Of a stretch of DNA of 9,655 nt, positions 1 through 6,430 are shown in pieces (positions within the stretch are counted from its first letter, which is position 1; each line of letters begins with the position of its first letter). The DNA comes from Tannerella sp. GTDB taxonomy: Bacteria > Bacteroidota > Bacteroidia > Bacteroidales > Tannerellaceae. Location: the NCBI GenBank assembly GCA_031283785.1, contig JAITBC010000442.1, forward strand, positions 1 to 9,655. Direction: 5' to 3'. The notes beneath the pieces were generated by a model. That model was not told where the DNA came from and ran no database searches. It saw only the letters and a program-made list of their open reading frames with translations. The translations under genes and the position numbers were made by a program.

Positions 1-204
1 CAGTTGGAAGATGTCGCCGGCCTGCGCCGCAAGCAATGCCTGCGCAAATTTTCTGTTACTCATTGCCTGGGTCGTCCAGTTACTGCCGTCTCCCGAATCG
101 GAGCCGTTAGTTTTTACGCGATAAATTGCCGAATGTAAGTGTATAGGAGTGGCCGTTGCTATTATCAGCATTGAAAATATCCATTTTATCAAAGAATGTT
201 TCAT
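1..204 (-). CDS. Secreted protein, N-terminal part only (beta-helix-like)
   Basis: An open frame of 68 codons starts with ATG at 204 and runs off the left edge, so most of the protein is outside the window. Residues 1-26 look like a Sec signal peptide: basic start MKHSLIK, a hydrophobic core WIFSMLIIATATP, and a likely cut near LHSA. The mature start reads YRVKTNGSDSGDGSNWTTQ and then FAQALLAAQAGDIFQL. The pattern YxVxxxGSDxxDGSxW followed by a helix and AGD is known from the start of right-handed parallel beta-helix / choice-of-anchor-Q proteins of Bacteroidetes, which are exported and often cell-surface. The family assignment is an inference from about 40 residues; export is well supported. 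The ATG is preceded by the A-rich segment AAATTTACAAAGGT, whose AAAGG can act as a ribosome-binding site. The gene is separated from the long operon to its right by a terminator candidate and its own promoter. Confidence 0.7.
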   Translation of the reverse strand, partial: MKHSLIKWIFSMLIIATATPIHLHSAIYRVKTNGSDSGDGSNWTTQAMSNRKFAQALLAAQAGDIFQL

Positions 205-270
205 ACCTTTGTAAATTTAAAAAGATGTTTATTAACAATTAGTTGTTTATTATTCAAATATTACTTGTTT

Positions 271-338
271 ATACCGTTTCTGTTCTTAATTTTATGCCGT
301 TTCTGCTCCTGATTTATGCTGTCTCTGTTTTTAATCGT
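271..338 (-). repeat. Three tandem imperfect 22-23-bp direct repeats
   Basis: Read on the minus strand, the units cover 338-316, 315-294 and 293-271. Their cores are ACAGAGACAGCAT, GCAGAAACGGCAT and ACAGAAACGGTAT, each preceded by an A/T-rich segment resembling ATTAAnA. A fourth, much weaker copy may lie at 360-339. The 22-23-bp period is close to two turns of DNA, as expected for a protein binding repeatedly to one face of the helix. The array ends nine bases upstream of AATATTTG (262-255), a one-mismatch version of the Bacteroidetes -7 element with no TTTG at -33. The copies could therefore be activator sites, or repeats acting in the RNA leader. The repeat is seen directly; its role is inferred. 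Confidence 0.6.
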
Positions 339-488
339 ATTTCGTTTTACAGACGCTTTTGCCGGCAAGAAAAAATGTCATACAGGAAAAATTATTGCAG
401 CATATATTAACAAACCGTCGAACACAATAACCATCCGCACTTTCAAGTTATATTGTCCGGTTATCTTAAATCAAAACTCGATATGCCA

Positions 489-516
489 ATATCCGTATTT
501 AAAAATATACAGATAT
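489..516 (-). other. Stem-loop at the start of the leader
   Basis: On the minus strand ATATCTGTAT (516-507) pairs with ATACGGATAT (498-489) over ten base pairs, with one U-G wobble and an 8-nt A/U loop. It would begin about five nucleotides after the predicted transcription start. Stem-loops at a 5' end often protect mRNA from decay, and that role is possible here. It has no T-run after it, so it is not a terminator. Confidence 0.45.
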
Positions 517-528
517 ATTACATCGCTG

Positions 529-560
529 CAAAGATATTAATAAATTTCCTGATGATCAAA
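529..560 (-). promoter_or_regulatory. Bacteroidetes-type promoter upstream of the leader
   Basis: On the minus strand TTTG (560-557) is followed after exactly 20 bp by TATCTTTG (536-529). This is a full match to the primary-sigma promoter form known in Bacteroides, TTTG-N19-21-TAnnTTTG. Transcription would start near 521-523 and run left toward the secreted-protein gene. It lies downstream of the terminator candidate of the large operon, so the two units look transcriptionally separate. Confidence 0.75.
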
Positions 561-590
561 TTAATGGAGACATATTTTTTCAACATCAAC

Positions 591-627
591 AAAAAATAAC
601 AATTGCGACCCTCTTATAATTATTATT
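591..627 (-). terminator. Candidate intrinsic terminator of the his-lys operon
   Basis: Just after the response-regulator stop, the minus-strand transcript has AATAATAATT (627-618) able to pair with AATTGTTATT (604-595) over ten base pairs including one U-G, with a 13-nt loop. The T-run of 596-591 begins within the 3' arm. The stem is made only of A/T pairs, so it is weak by the usual GC-hairpin standard. Its position at the end of the gene run is the main support. Confidence 0.35.
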
Positions 628-635
628 AACATATA

Positions 636-1253
636 TTACTCAATAAGGTTGCTTTCTCTACGTGCATTGGCGATTAATTCAGTCGGATTTGATGCGTTTA
701 ATTTCAGGTTTAGCTTTTTGTGAAACGACAGGATTGTCGAAAGAGCGACATTCATTTGTTCGGCAATCTGCCGGTTACTCATACCGGTGACAATCATCTG
801 CAAAAATAATTTTTCGAGAGGCGTAAGAACGACGGTTTTTTGTGTTGTCCTGTCGGCAATACGTCTGATTTGCGGGCTGATGTATTCATTACCGTGTGTT
901 ACGGTCCGGATTGCGTTGAGAATCTCGTCTGCGATTTCATTTTTCACGACATAGCCGGATGCGCCGTTTTTCAGCATGCGTATTGCGATGGAATATTCGG
1001 TGTGCCCTGTCAGGGTGATAATTTTTATTTGTGGATATAACTTGTGTATCTCGGCACAAAACATCATTCCGTCGCCATCCGTCATGTTGATATCGAGCAG
1101 CAATATAGAGGGAGAATATGAAGCCAATTTATCCCGACAATCCGACAGTCTTAACGAATACCCCGTTACCAGGGCTATTCCCGAAGCGTTGATGAACGGG
1201 ATCAGCGCTTCTACGAACATTGTACTGTCGTCGGTTATGTGTATGGTTATCAT
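636..1253 (-). CDS. LuxR/NarL-family response regulator
   Basis: A 205-residue two-domain regulator. The receiver (about 1-118) has the acidic pair D8-D9, the phosphate-accepting D54 in LLLDINM, the switch threonine T82 in TLTG, and K104 in YVVKN, so it should be phosphorylated by a sensor kinase. The C-terminal LuxR-type helix-turn-helix (about 143-200) reads LTPLEKLFLQMIVTGMSNRQ and then IAEQM, with the later H178-KK and KL of the recognition helix. The usual LTxRE is LTPLE here. The start is the ATG 19 nt after the apbE stop, with no promoter in the gap, so it is probably the last gene of the operon. No histidine kinase is in the window, so it is an orphan here and its signal and targets are unknown. 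A regulator that acts on the nearby repeat-bearing leader is possible but unproven. Confidence 0.93.
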   Translation of the reverse strand: MITIHITDDSTMFVEALIPFINASGIALVTGYSLRLSDCRDKLASYSPSILLLDINMTDGDGMMFCAEIHKLYPQIKIITLTGHTEYSIAIRMLKNGASGYVVKNEIADEILNAIRTVTHGNEYISPQIRRIADRTTQKTVVLTPLEKLFLQMIVTGMSNRQIAEQMNVALSTILSFHKKLNLKLNASNPTELIANARRESNLIE

Positions 1254-1272
1254 ATAAAAAAATGAGCATGTA

Positions 1273-2268
1273 TTATTTTAACATTGTTTTCATTCCTCCG
1301 GACGATTTAATTTTATATCCTCCGGTTATATTATCGGAGTAGATAAGGAGATATTCTATTTCGGGGATTTTTTCGGCCATCCGGACGGCCGTATCGATGC
1401 CCATAGCCATGAATGCGGTGGCATAGGCGTCGGCTGTCATGCAGTCGGGGGCGATGATGGTGGCGCTCAAAATGTTTTGTTCGGAAGGATATCCGGAGTG
1501 CGGATCGATGGTGTGGACATATTTTTTGCCGTCTTTCACATAATAATTCCGATAGTTTCCGGAAGTGGCGACTCCACATTTGTCACATAGCCTGATGATG
1601 CTTTCGATTTCATATTTTATGCCGGAAATGTCATCTTCGGGTTTGTTGATGCCTATCTGCCAACAATTTCCGTCCGGGTTTTTACCTCTGACCGTTACTT
1701 CTCCGCCTATCTCGACCATATAAGTCTCAACGCCTTCGCTTTCAAGTAGCGCAGCAATTACATCCGAAGCATAGCCTTTGGCAATAGCCGAGAAATTGAG
1801 CATTATTCGAGGATCGTCTTTTATGACCCTTCTACCTTCGAGGTGTATTTTTTTATAGCCGACAAACATTTTTATACTGTCGATTTTCCGCTGTGATATG
1901 CTGTCGCTTTTTTCAAAGCCGAATCCCCATAAATTTATGAGCGGGGCAATTGTTACGTCGAAGACTCCGCCGGAATTTTCGGATACTTCCATAGCTTTGT
2001 TGAATACGGTCACGAATCGCTCGTCGACTTCGACGTCTTCGTTACGGTTCACCTTCGAAATAATGGAATTAGGATTAAACGGATTTAAGGATAAGTTGAA
2101 GGCCTGTAATTCGGCGTCTGTTTTATCGGTCAGCAGAGCCGGCGACTGATATTTTATATGATATAACGTATGGAAAACGCTGCCGCTATCTTCATAATAA
2201 GGATCGTGGCACATACATGTCGAAAACATCACGGCGCCGATTATCACGGTATTTACGGTTTTAAACAT
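1273..2268 (-). CDS. apbE: FAD:protein FMN transferase (ApbE)
   Basis: A 331-residue ApbE-family protein. This family uses FAD and Mg2+ to attach FMN to a threonine or serine of exported or membrane proteins such as the NqrB/NqrC and RnfD/RnfG subunits. Seen in order: PLINLWGFG (109-117), NFSAIAKGYA (158-167, usually DxxAIAKGYA), EIGGE (186-190), GVATSGNYRNY (232-242), HTIDP (252-256), and TADAYATA (278-285) with the metal-binding D280 and T284. The length is normal for the family. The N-terminus is a hydrophobic signal ending FSTCMC, so it is exported and probably a lipoprotein on C18 or C20, although the residue before each cysteine (T or M) is not the usual G, A or S. It begins 5 nt after the pseudouridine synthase stop with AAAGAA before the ATG. 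No flavoprotein target is encoded nearby. Confidence 0.94.
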   Translation of the reverse strand: MFKTVNTVIIGAVMFSTCMCHDPYYEDSGSVFHTLYHIKYQSPALLTDKTDAELQAFNLSLNPFNPNSIISKVNRNEDVEVDERFVTVFNKAMEVSENSGGVFDVTIAPLINLWGFGFEKSDSISQRKIDSIKMFVGYKKIHLEGRRVIKDDPRIMLNFSAIAKGYASDVIAALLESEGVETYMVEIGGEVTVRGKNPDGNCWQIGINKPEDDISGIKYEIESIIRLCDKCGVATSGNYRNYYVKDGKKYVHTIDPHSGYPSEQNILSATIIAPDCMTADAYATAFMAMGIDTAVRMAEKIPEIEYLLIYSDNITGGYKIKSSGGMKTMLK

Positions 2269-2273
2269 ATTCT

Positions 2274-3182
2274 TTATTTTACCGGATTGCGGAATTGTTT
2301 CGGTATCGGCGTCTCGAAATGCAGCTCTTCGCCGGTGGCGGGATGGATGAAAGACAGGCGTGCGGCATGCAGCATAAGACGTCCGGAGGGGTCGGTCTCA
2401 GCTCCGTATTTCGGATCGCCGGCGACGGGATGACCGATATGCTCCATTTGTGCGCGTATCTGGTTTTTGCGGCCGGTTTCGAGGTCAAGTTCTATGAGTG
2501 TGTATTCCGTATTGCTTTTCAGTACGCGATAGCGGGAGACGGCTTCTTTACCGTGTTGCGGGTCTGTGCAGTAGACTTTCATGCGATTGTTTTCCGCCAG
2601 ATAAGTTATTATGGTATCTTCGTTTTTTTCGGGAACGCCTTCCACCAGAGCGACATATGTGCGCCGTGTGATCAATTTGTGCCAGTTTGCGCGCATATAT
2701 TCCTGTATGTTCTTATTCCGCGCGAACATCATTAATCCGGACGTACCTTTATCTAAGCGGTGCAGGATGAATACTCTGTTTCGGGGATCGGTTTTTTTTA
2801 CATATTGCGACAATAAAAAATAAGCGGTATGCTCTTGTGAAGGATAATCGGATACGGACAGCAGGCCTTCCTTTTTATCGATGACGATCAGATCGTTGTC
2901 TTCCCAAACGATTTTCATCTGTGGATGGTTGAATGTAACATATCCCTTTTCATGACTTATTAATAATTTGTCGCCGGGATTCAACGGGGTGTTGAAATGC
3001 GTCACGGGCGTACCGTTTACCCATACCTGTCCGCGTCGCAATAAAGCTTTGACGGTCGTTTTGCTTTGCGGCGCAAGTAATTCGAGCAGATAGGGCAGGA
3101 GCGTATTCTCTTCTTTTACAATCGATTGTTGTCCACGTGGCGTCTGCTGTTCATTATGTTTTTTCACAAAATTCCTTTGCAT
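2274..3182 (-). CDS. RluA-family RNA pseudouridine synthase
   Basis: A 302-residue protein with an N-terminal S4-type RNA-binding domain (about 26-75, including LLRRGQVWVNG) and an RluA-type catalytic domain. The catalytic aspartate is D144 in HRLDKGTSGLM. VIDKKEGLL (100-108) corresponds to the first family motif, RRTYVALVEG (173-182) carries the conserved tyrosine, and ETGRKNQIR (235-243) is the C-terminal motif. The family isomerises uridine to pseudouridine in rRNA or tRNA. The exact site cannot be read from sequence, so no RluA, RluC or RluD name is given. Its ATG overlaps the lysA stop by one base (TAATG), suggesting coupled translation. The first 25 residues are polar and basic and lie before the S4 domain. 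The function has no evident link to its neighbours. Confidence 0.93.
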   Translation of the reverse strand: MQRNFVKKHNEQQTPRGQQSIVKEENTLLPYLLELLAPQSKTTVKALLRRGQVWVNGTPVTHFNTPLNPGDKLLISHEKGYVTFNHPQMKIVWEDNDLIVIDKKEGLLSVSDYPSQEHTAYFLLSQYVKKTDPRNRVFILHRLDKGTSGLMMFARNKNIQEYMRANWHKLITRRTYVALVEGVPEKNEDTIITYLAENNRMKVYCTDPQHGKEAVSRYRVLKSNTEYTLIELDLETGRKNQIRAQMEHIGHPVAGDPKYGAETDPSGRLMLHAARLSFIHPATGEELHFETPIPKQFRNPVK

Positions 3183-4342
3183 TATTGTAATTCGTCGGAA
3201 AAATAACTTTTCGGTAATTCACGGCAGTTATATTGTGATGCCATTATCTCGCCGTAAGCGCCTGCCGAACGAAAAGCGATAAGGTCGTTCCGTTTTACTT
3301 TGTTGAGTTTGACGTCTTTGCCGAAGACGTCCGACGATTCGCATATCGGGCCTGCAACGTCGTACGTATCGGTCGGTTCGTCGCTTGTTATATTTTCGGC
3401 ATGATGATAGGCGTCGTACATGGCGGGGCGGACGAGGTCTGTAAAACCTGCGTCAAGTATGGCAAATTGTTTTACTTCTCCTTTTTTTACGTACAGGACT
3501 TTTGAAATAAGCGACCCGCACTGGCCGACGACGGAGCGTCCGAGTTCGAAATGTATCTGTTGCCCGTCGCGTTGTTTTATTAACTTGTGGAATACGGCGA
3601 AATAATTTTCAAATTCAGGTATACAAAGATGATTTGGATGGTAATAATCAATACCAAGACCTCCGCCGAAATTGAGATTTTCGATGTTAACGCCGTTTTT
3701 TTCGAGTTCGTCCGTCAGTTCGTTTGAACGGATACATAAATCGCGGAATGCCGACAGGTCGGTGATCTGCGAGCCGATATGGAAATGAAGGCCTGTGAAG
3801 CGTACGTTTTCCATGGAGTTCGTTTCATGGAGCACACCTTCCAGCAGACCGAGGTTTATGCCGAATTTATTTTCCTGTAATCCGGTCGTGATTTTTGCAT
3901 GTGTATGTGCATCCACATTCGGGTTAACGCGCAGCGCTATTGTTGCCGTTTTATTTTTTGCTCCTGCCAGCGCGTTTATAACTTCGAGTTCGGCCAGCGA
4001 TTCCACATTGAAGCAGGCGATATCGTTATCGAGGCCGAAGTTTATTTCCCAATCCGCTTTCCCGACGCCGGCAAATACGATTTTCGACGCCGGGAAACCT
4101 GCGGCCAGGGCAGCGCGTATCTCGCCGCCGCTTACGCAGTCGGCGCCGAGCCCGTTTTTCGCTATCAACGAAAGTATACGCGGATTTGCATTCGCCTTTA
4201 TCGCATAATGCTGGTGATAGCCGTATTTATTTATTTCCGTCCCGATGACGTTCAGCGTGTCTTGCAGCAATGCCATATCGTAATAATAGAACGGCGTTTG
4301 CATGTTTCTGAATTTTTCTGTCGGGAATGTACCTTTTATCAT
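3182..4342 (-). CDS. lysA: Diaminopimelate decarboxylase (LysA)
   Basis: A 386-residue PLP enzyme of fold type III that converts meso-diaminopimelate to L-lysine and CO2, the last step of lysine synthesis in the cytoplasm. K49 in HYAIKANANP is the Schiff-base lysine. LHFHIGSQ (185-192) has the H188 that stacks on PLP, GGGLG (226-230) binds the phosphate, ELGR (266-269) precedes the second barrel segment, CESSD (334-338) carries the cysteine that completes the partner subunit's active site, and GAYG (361-364) has the conserved tyrosine. The start MIKGTFPTEKF, with TPFYYYD soon after, fits the Bacteroidetes form. It is somewhat shorter than many LysA proteins of about 420 residues. It lies 65 nt after lysC and overlaps the next gene by one base. 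Confidence 0.97.
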   Translation of the reverse strand: MIKGTFPTEKFRNMQTPFYYYDMALLQDTLNVIGTEINKYGYHQHYAIKANANPRILSLIAKNGLGADCVSGGEIRAALAAGFPASKIVFAGVGKADWEINFGLDNDIACFNVESLAELEVINALAGAKNKTATIALRVNPNVDAHTHAKITTGLQENKFGINLGLLEGVLHETNSMENVRFTGLHFHIGSQITDLSAFRDLCIRSNELTDELEKNGVNIENLNFGGGLGIDYYHPNHLCIPEFENYFAVFHKLIKQRDGQQIHFELGRSVVGQCGSLISKVLYVKKGEVKQFAILDAGFTDLVRPAMYDAYHHAENITSDEPTDTYDVAGPICESSDVFGKDVKLNKVKRNDLIAFRSAGAYGEIMASQYNCRELPKSYFSDELQ

Positions 4343-4363
4343 AATTAAATATAATTTTAATTG

Positions 4364-4403
4364 GTTTGTCTTCGTGGTGGTTTATCTTCGCAGTTTGCCT
4401 TCG
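4364..4403. repeat. Three 11-bp imperfect direct repeats between lysC and lysA
   Basis: The plus strand reads GTTTGTCTTCG (4364-4374), GTTTATCTTCG (4380-4390) and GTTTGCCTTCG (4393-4403), spaced 16 and 13 bp apart. They fill most of the 65-nt lysC-lysA gap. No consensus promoter or hairpin with a T-run is visible here, so the genes are probably co-transcribed. The role of the repeats is unknown and they may be chance. Confidence 0.35.
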
Positions 4404-4407
4404 GGCG

Positions 4408-5721
4408 CTAATTAAACAAACGTTCGCTTAAAACCTGCAACGCGCGTTTCTTGTCGGACAGCCGTACTAACAATGATACATTAAAGTTGCTGCCTCCGTA
4501 CGAAATCATACGGACAGGAATGTCTTTAAGCGCGGAAATTATCAGGGCTTCAAAACCAAGGTTCTCCCATTCCAGGTCTCCTACGACGCAGATGATGACC
4601 ATGTCTTTGTCGACCGTGACGGTACCGTATTTTTTTAAGTCGTTGACTATTTCCTCCAGATGCTTGGGTTTATCAATCGTAACGGAAACGCCTACTTCCG
4701 ACGTAGTAACCATATCTATCGGCGTACGGTATGTTTCGAATGTCTCGAAAACTTTGCGCAGGAAACCTGTTGCGAGCAACATGCGGCCGCTTTTTATTTT
4801 TATGGAAATGATATTGTCTTTTGCAGCGACCGCTTTTATTTTCCCTTTTTCCATTTCGTTGGAAATCGTTGTTCCCGGTGCATCCGGCTGCATTGTGTTC
4901 AGCAGACGCACGGGTATATTATTCAGTTTTGCCGGCAGGATGCAGGTAGGGTGCAGTATTTTAGCGCCGAAATAAGCAAGTTCGGCAGCCTCGTCGAAAT
5001 GCAGACGGCGTACGGGAGAAGTGTTATCGACAATTCTCGGGTCGTTATTGTGCATACCGTCGATATCCGTCCATATCAGGATTTCTTCGGACTGTACGGC
5101 CGCCCCGATCAATGAAGCGGTATAATCGCTTCCTCCTCGTTGCAGGTTGTCTATTTCGCCGTAAGCATTGCGGCAGATGAATCCTTGTGTGATATAGATG
5201 TCGGCGTCAGGGTTCACGGTCAGCAGATGATTGAATTTTTCTCTGATATAAACGGTGTCAGGTTCTGAGTTTTTATCCGTCCGCATATAATCTAAAGCAG
5301 GGAGTATCACGGATCTGACGCCTGTTTCGTTGAGATACAGGTTCATCATGCCGGTAGACATTAATTCTCCCTGTGCGAGGATGACACGTTCTTCGAACAG
5401 TGTAAAAAGGTCTTTTACAAGAGAGCGGATATAGCTCAAATGAGATGTTACAAGTTCGCCGGCTTTATCTTTATACTCCTGCGTGCCGTACAGTTCGTTT
5501 ACGACGCCGGCATATTTTACCGATAAGCGATTGATAACTTCATTGGCGCCGTCATGATTTTTTTTATATAAATAATCCGAAATTTCAACCAGCGAATTTG
5601 TTGTACCGGACATGGCCGACAGTACTACAACCTTTTGTTCTCCGTCGCAAATCAATCCGGCAACGTCTTTCATTCGTTGTGCCGAACCTACAGATGTTCC
5701 CCCGAATTTCAAAACTTTCAT
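4408..5721 (-). CDS. lysC: Aspartate kinase, monofunctional (LysC)
   Basis: Aspartokinase phosphorylates L-aspartate with ATP, the entry step to DAP/lysine, threonine and methionine. From the chosen start the protein is 437 residues: KFGGTSVGS (5-13) with the catalytic lysine K5, the QGELMS segment (117-122), RGGSDYTA (195-202), WTDIDGMHNNDPRIV (217-231) and FGAKILHP (251-258). The C-terminal region from about 295 to 437 is the paired ACT regulatory region, the usual place for feedback inhibition by lysine or threonine; which one cannot be told. There is no homoserine dehydrogenase domain. An in-frame ATG at 5784 would add 21 residues, but the ATG at 5721 gives the family start MKVLKFGG and overlaps the ftsE-like stop as ATGA, a classic translational-coupling junction, so I use 5721. 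Confidence 0.97.
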   Translation of the reverse strand: MKVLKFGGTSVGSAQRMKDVAGLICDGEQKVVVLSAMSGTTNSLVEISDYLYKKNHDGANEVINRLSVKYAGVVNELYGTQEYKDKAGELVTSHLSYIRSLVKDLFTLFEERVILAQGELMSTGMMNLYLNETGVRSVILPALDYMRTDKNSEPDTVYIREKFNHLLTVNPDADIYITQGFICRNAYGEIDNLQRGGSDYTASLIGAAVQSEEILIWTDIDGMHNNDPRIVDNTSPVRRLHFDEAAELAYFGAKILHPTCILPAKLNNIPVRLLNTMQPDAPGTTISNEMEKGKIKAVAAKDNIISIKIKSGRMLLATGFLRKVFETFETYRTPIDMVTTSEVGVSVTIDKPKHLEEIVNDLKKYGTVTVDKDMVIICVVGDLEWENLGFEALIISALKDIPVRMISYGGSNFNVSLLVRLSDKKRALQVLSERLFN

Positions 5722-6425
5722 TTTTTTTCGATAATTAAATTGTTGTTGATATGTTCTGTTTGTAATAAGCTGTTGTTTTCGCATTTGACGACACGGGCGG
5801 GAAACGCATTTACGATATTGTAATTATGTGTAGTCATTATGACTGCCGTTCCTCTGAGGCATATATCGTGCAGTAATTGCATGATCTGTCCGCTCGTTTC
5901 CGGATCCAGGTTACCGGTCGGTTCATCGGCCAGTATGATTTCCGGGGTGTTAAGCAATGCACGCGCTATCGCTATGCGTTGCTGCTCTCCTCCCGACAGT
6001 TCATGCGGCATCTTGTATCCTTTATTGGGCATTCCCACTTGCTCCAGCACGTCGCTGGTGCGCCTGTTTATTTCGTTCCGGTTTTTCCAGCCTGTCGCTT
6101 TAAGTACAAATTCGAGGTTTTTGATCGCTGAACGGTCAATCAGTAATTGGAAGTCCTGGAACACGATACCCAGTTTTCTTCTGAGATAAGAAATCTCCCG
6201 CCGTTTTATTTTCCGCAGGTCGTATCCGGCAACGTAAGCTTTTCCTTTGCGGACAGGGAGTTCACAGTATAAAGATTTAAGCAGGCTACTTTTGCCGGAG
6301 CCAACTTTTCCTATCACATAAATGAACTCTCCTTTATTCAGCGTCAGGGAGGCGTTGCTTAACACGATGTTTTCTTCCTGACAGACTTCGATATTTTCTA
6401 ATTTGACCAGTAATCCGCTTTCCAT
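5718..6425 (-). CDS. ftsE: FtsE-like ABC transporter ATPase
   Basis: A 235-residue ABC ATPase with all nucleotide-binding motifs: Walker A GKVGSGKS (39-46), Q-loop Q90 in VFQDFQLL, signature LSGGEQQR (143-150), Walker B IILADEP (163-169), D-loop TGNLDP (170-175) and H-loop H200 in MTTHNYN. The FQDFQLL and ADEPTGNLDPETS patterns and its size fit FtsE, which works with the membrane protein FtsX to control peptidoglycan hydrolases at the division site. LolD/MacB-type ATPases are close relatives and the main alternative. No FtsX is encoded here; in Bacteroidetes I recall ftsX lying apart, beside uppP, so a split pair is plausible. It starts 5 nt after the hisIE stop and its stop overlaps the lysC start, so it is firmly within the operon. 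Confidence 0.85.
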   Translation of the reverse strand: MESGLLVKLENIEVCQEENIVLSNASLTLNKGEFIYVIGKVGSGKSSLLKSLYCELPVRKGKAYVAGYDLRKIKRREISYLRRKLGIVFQDFQLLIDRSAIKNLEFVLKATGWKNRNEINRRTSDVLEQVGMPNKGYKMPHELSGGEQQRIAIARALLNTPEIILADEPTGNLDPETSGQIMQLLHDICLRGTAVIMTTHNYNIVNAFPARVVKCENNSLLQTEHINNNLIIEKK

Positions 6426-6430
6426 CTTCT

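Larger units (their letters stand above)
205..528 (-). promoter_or_regulatory. Long 5' leader of the secreted-protein gene
   Basis: This stretch has no convincing gene on either strand. If the promoter at 529-560 is used, the transcript would start near 521-523 and have a leader of roughly 318 nt before the ATG at 204, long for a bacterial mRNA. Seen in it, in transcript order: a 10-bp stem-loop (489-516), short complementary segments (ATAACC with GGTTAT, and ACAATA with TATTGT) that could form competing pairings, a perfect 10-bp palindrome TTGCCGGCAA (359-368), and three tandem repeats (271-338). Minus-strand reading frames here reach only 16-18 codons. I do not recognise a known riboswitch class. 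It could be a regulatory leader, or a separate small RNA followed by a nearer promoter. Confidence 0.45.

Noticed and set aside
359..368. Perfect palindrome TTGCCGGCAA as a regulator site
   Set aside because: A single 10-bp palindrome is weak evidence and no second copy was noticed; noted only as part of the leader.
316..540. Plus-strand frame of 74 codons in the left intergenic region
   Set aside because: It overlaps the repeat array and leader, has no promoter or ribosome-binding site I can see, and its composition is that of translated AT-rich DNA.
3795..4348. Two overlapping plus-strand frames of 137 and 149 codons
   Set aside because: Both are antisense to lysA and show no recognisable domain.
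4451..4975. Plus-strand frame of 174 codons
   Set aside because: It lies antisense within lysC, whose protein motifs are clear, and shows no domain pattern of its own.
5722..5784. Longer LysC start with 21 extra residues
   Set aside because: The family start MKVLKFGG lies at 5721 and makes an ATGA overlap with the previous gene; the extension would read back through the end of the ftsE-like gene.
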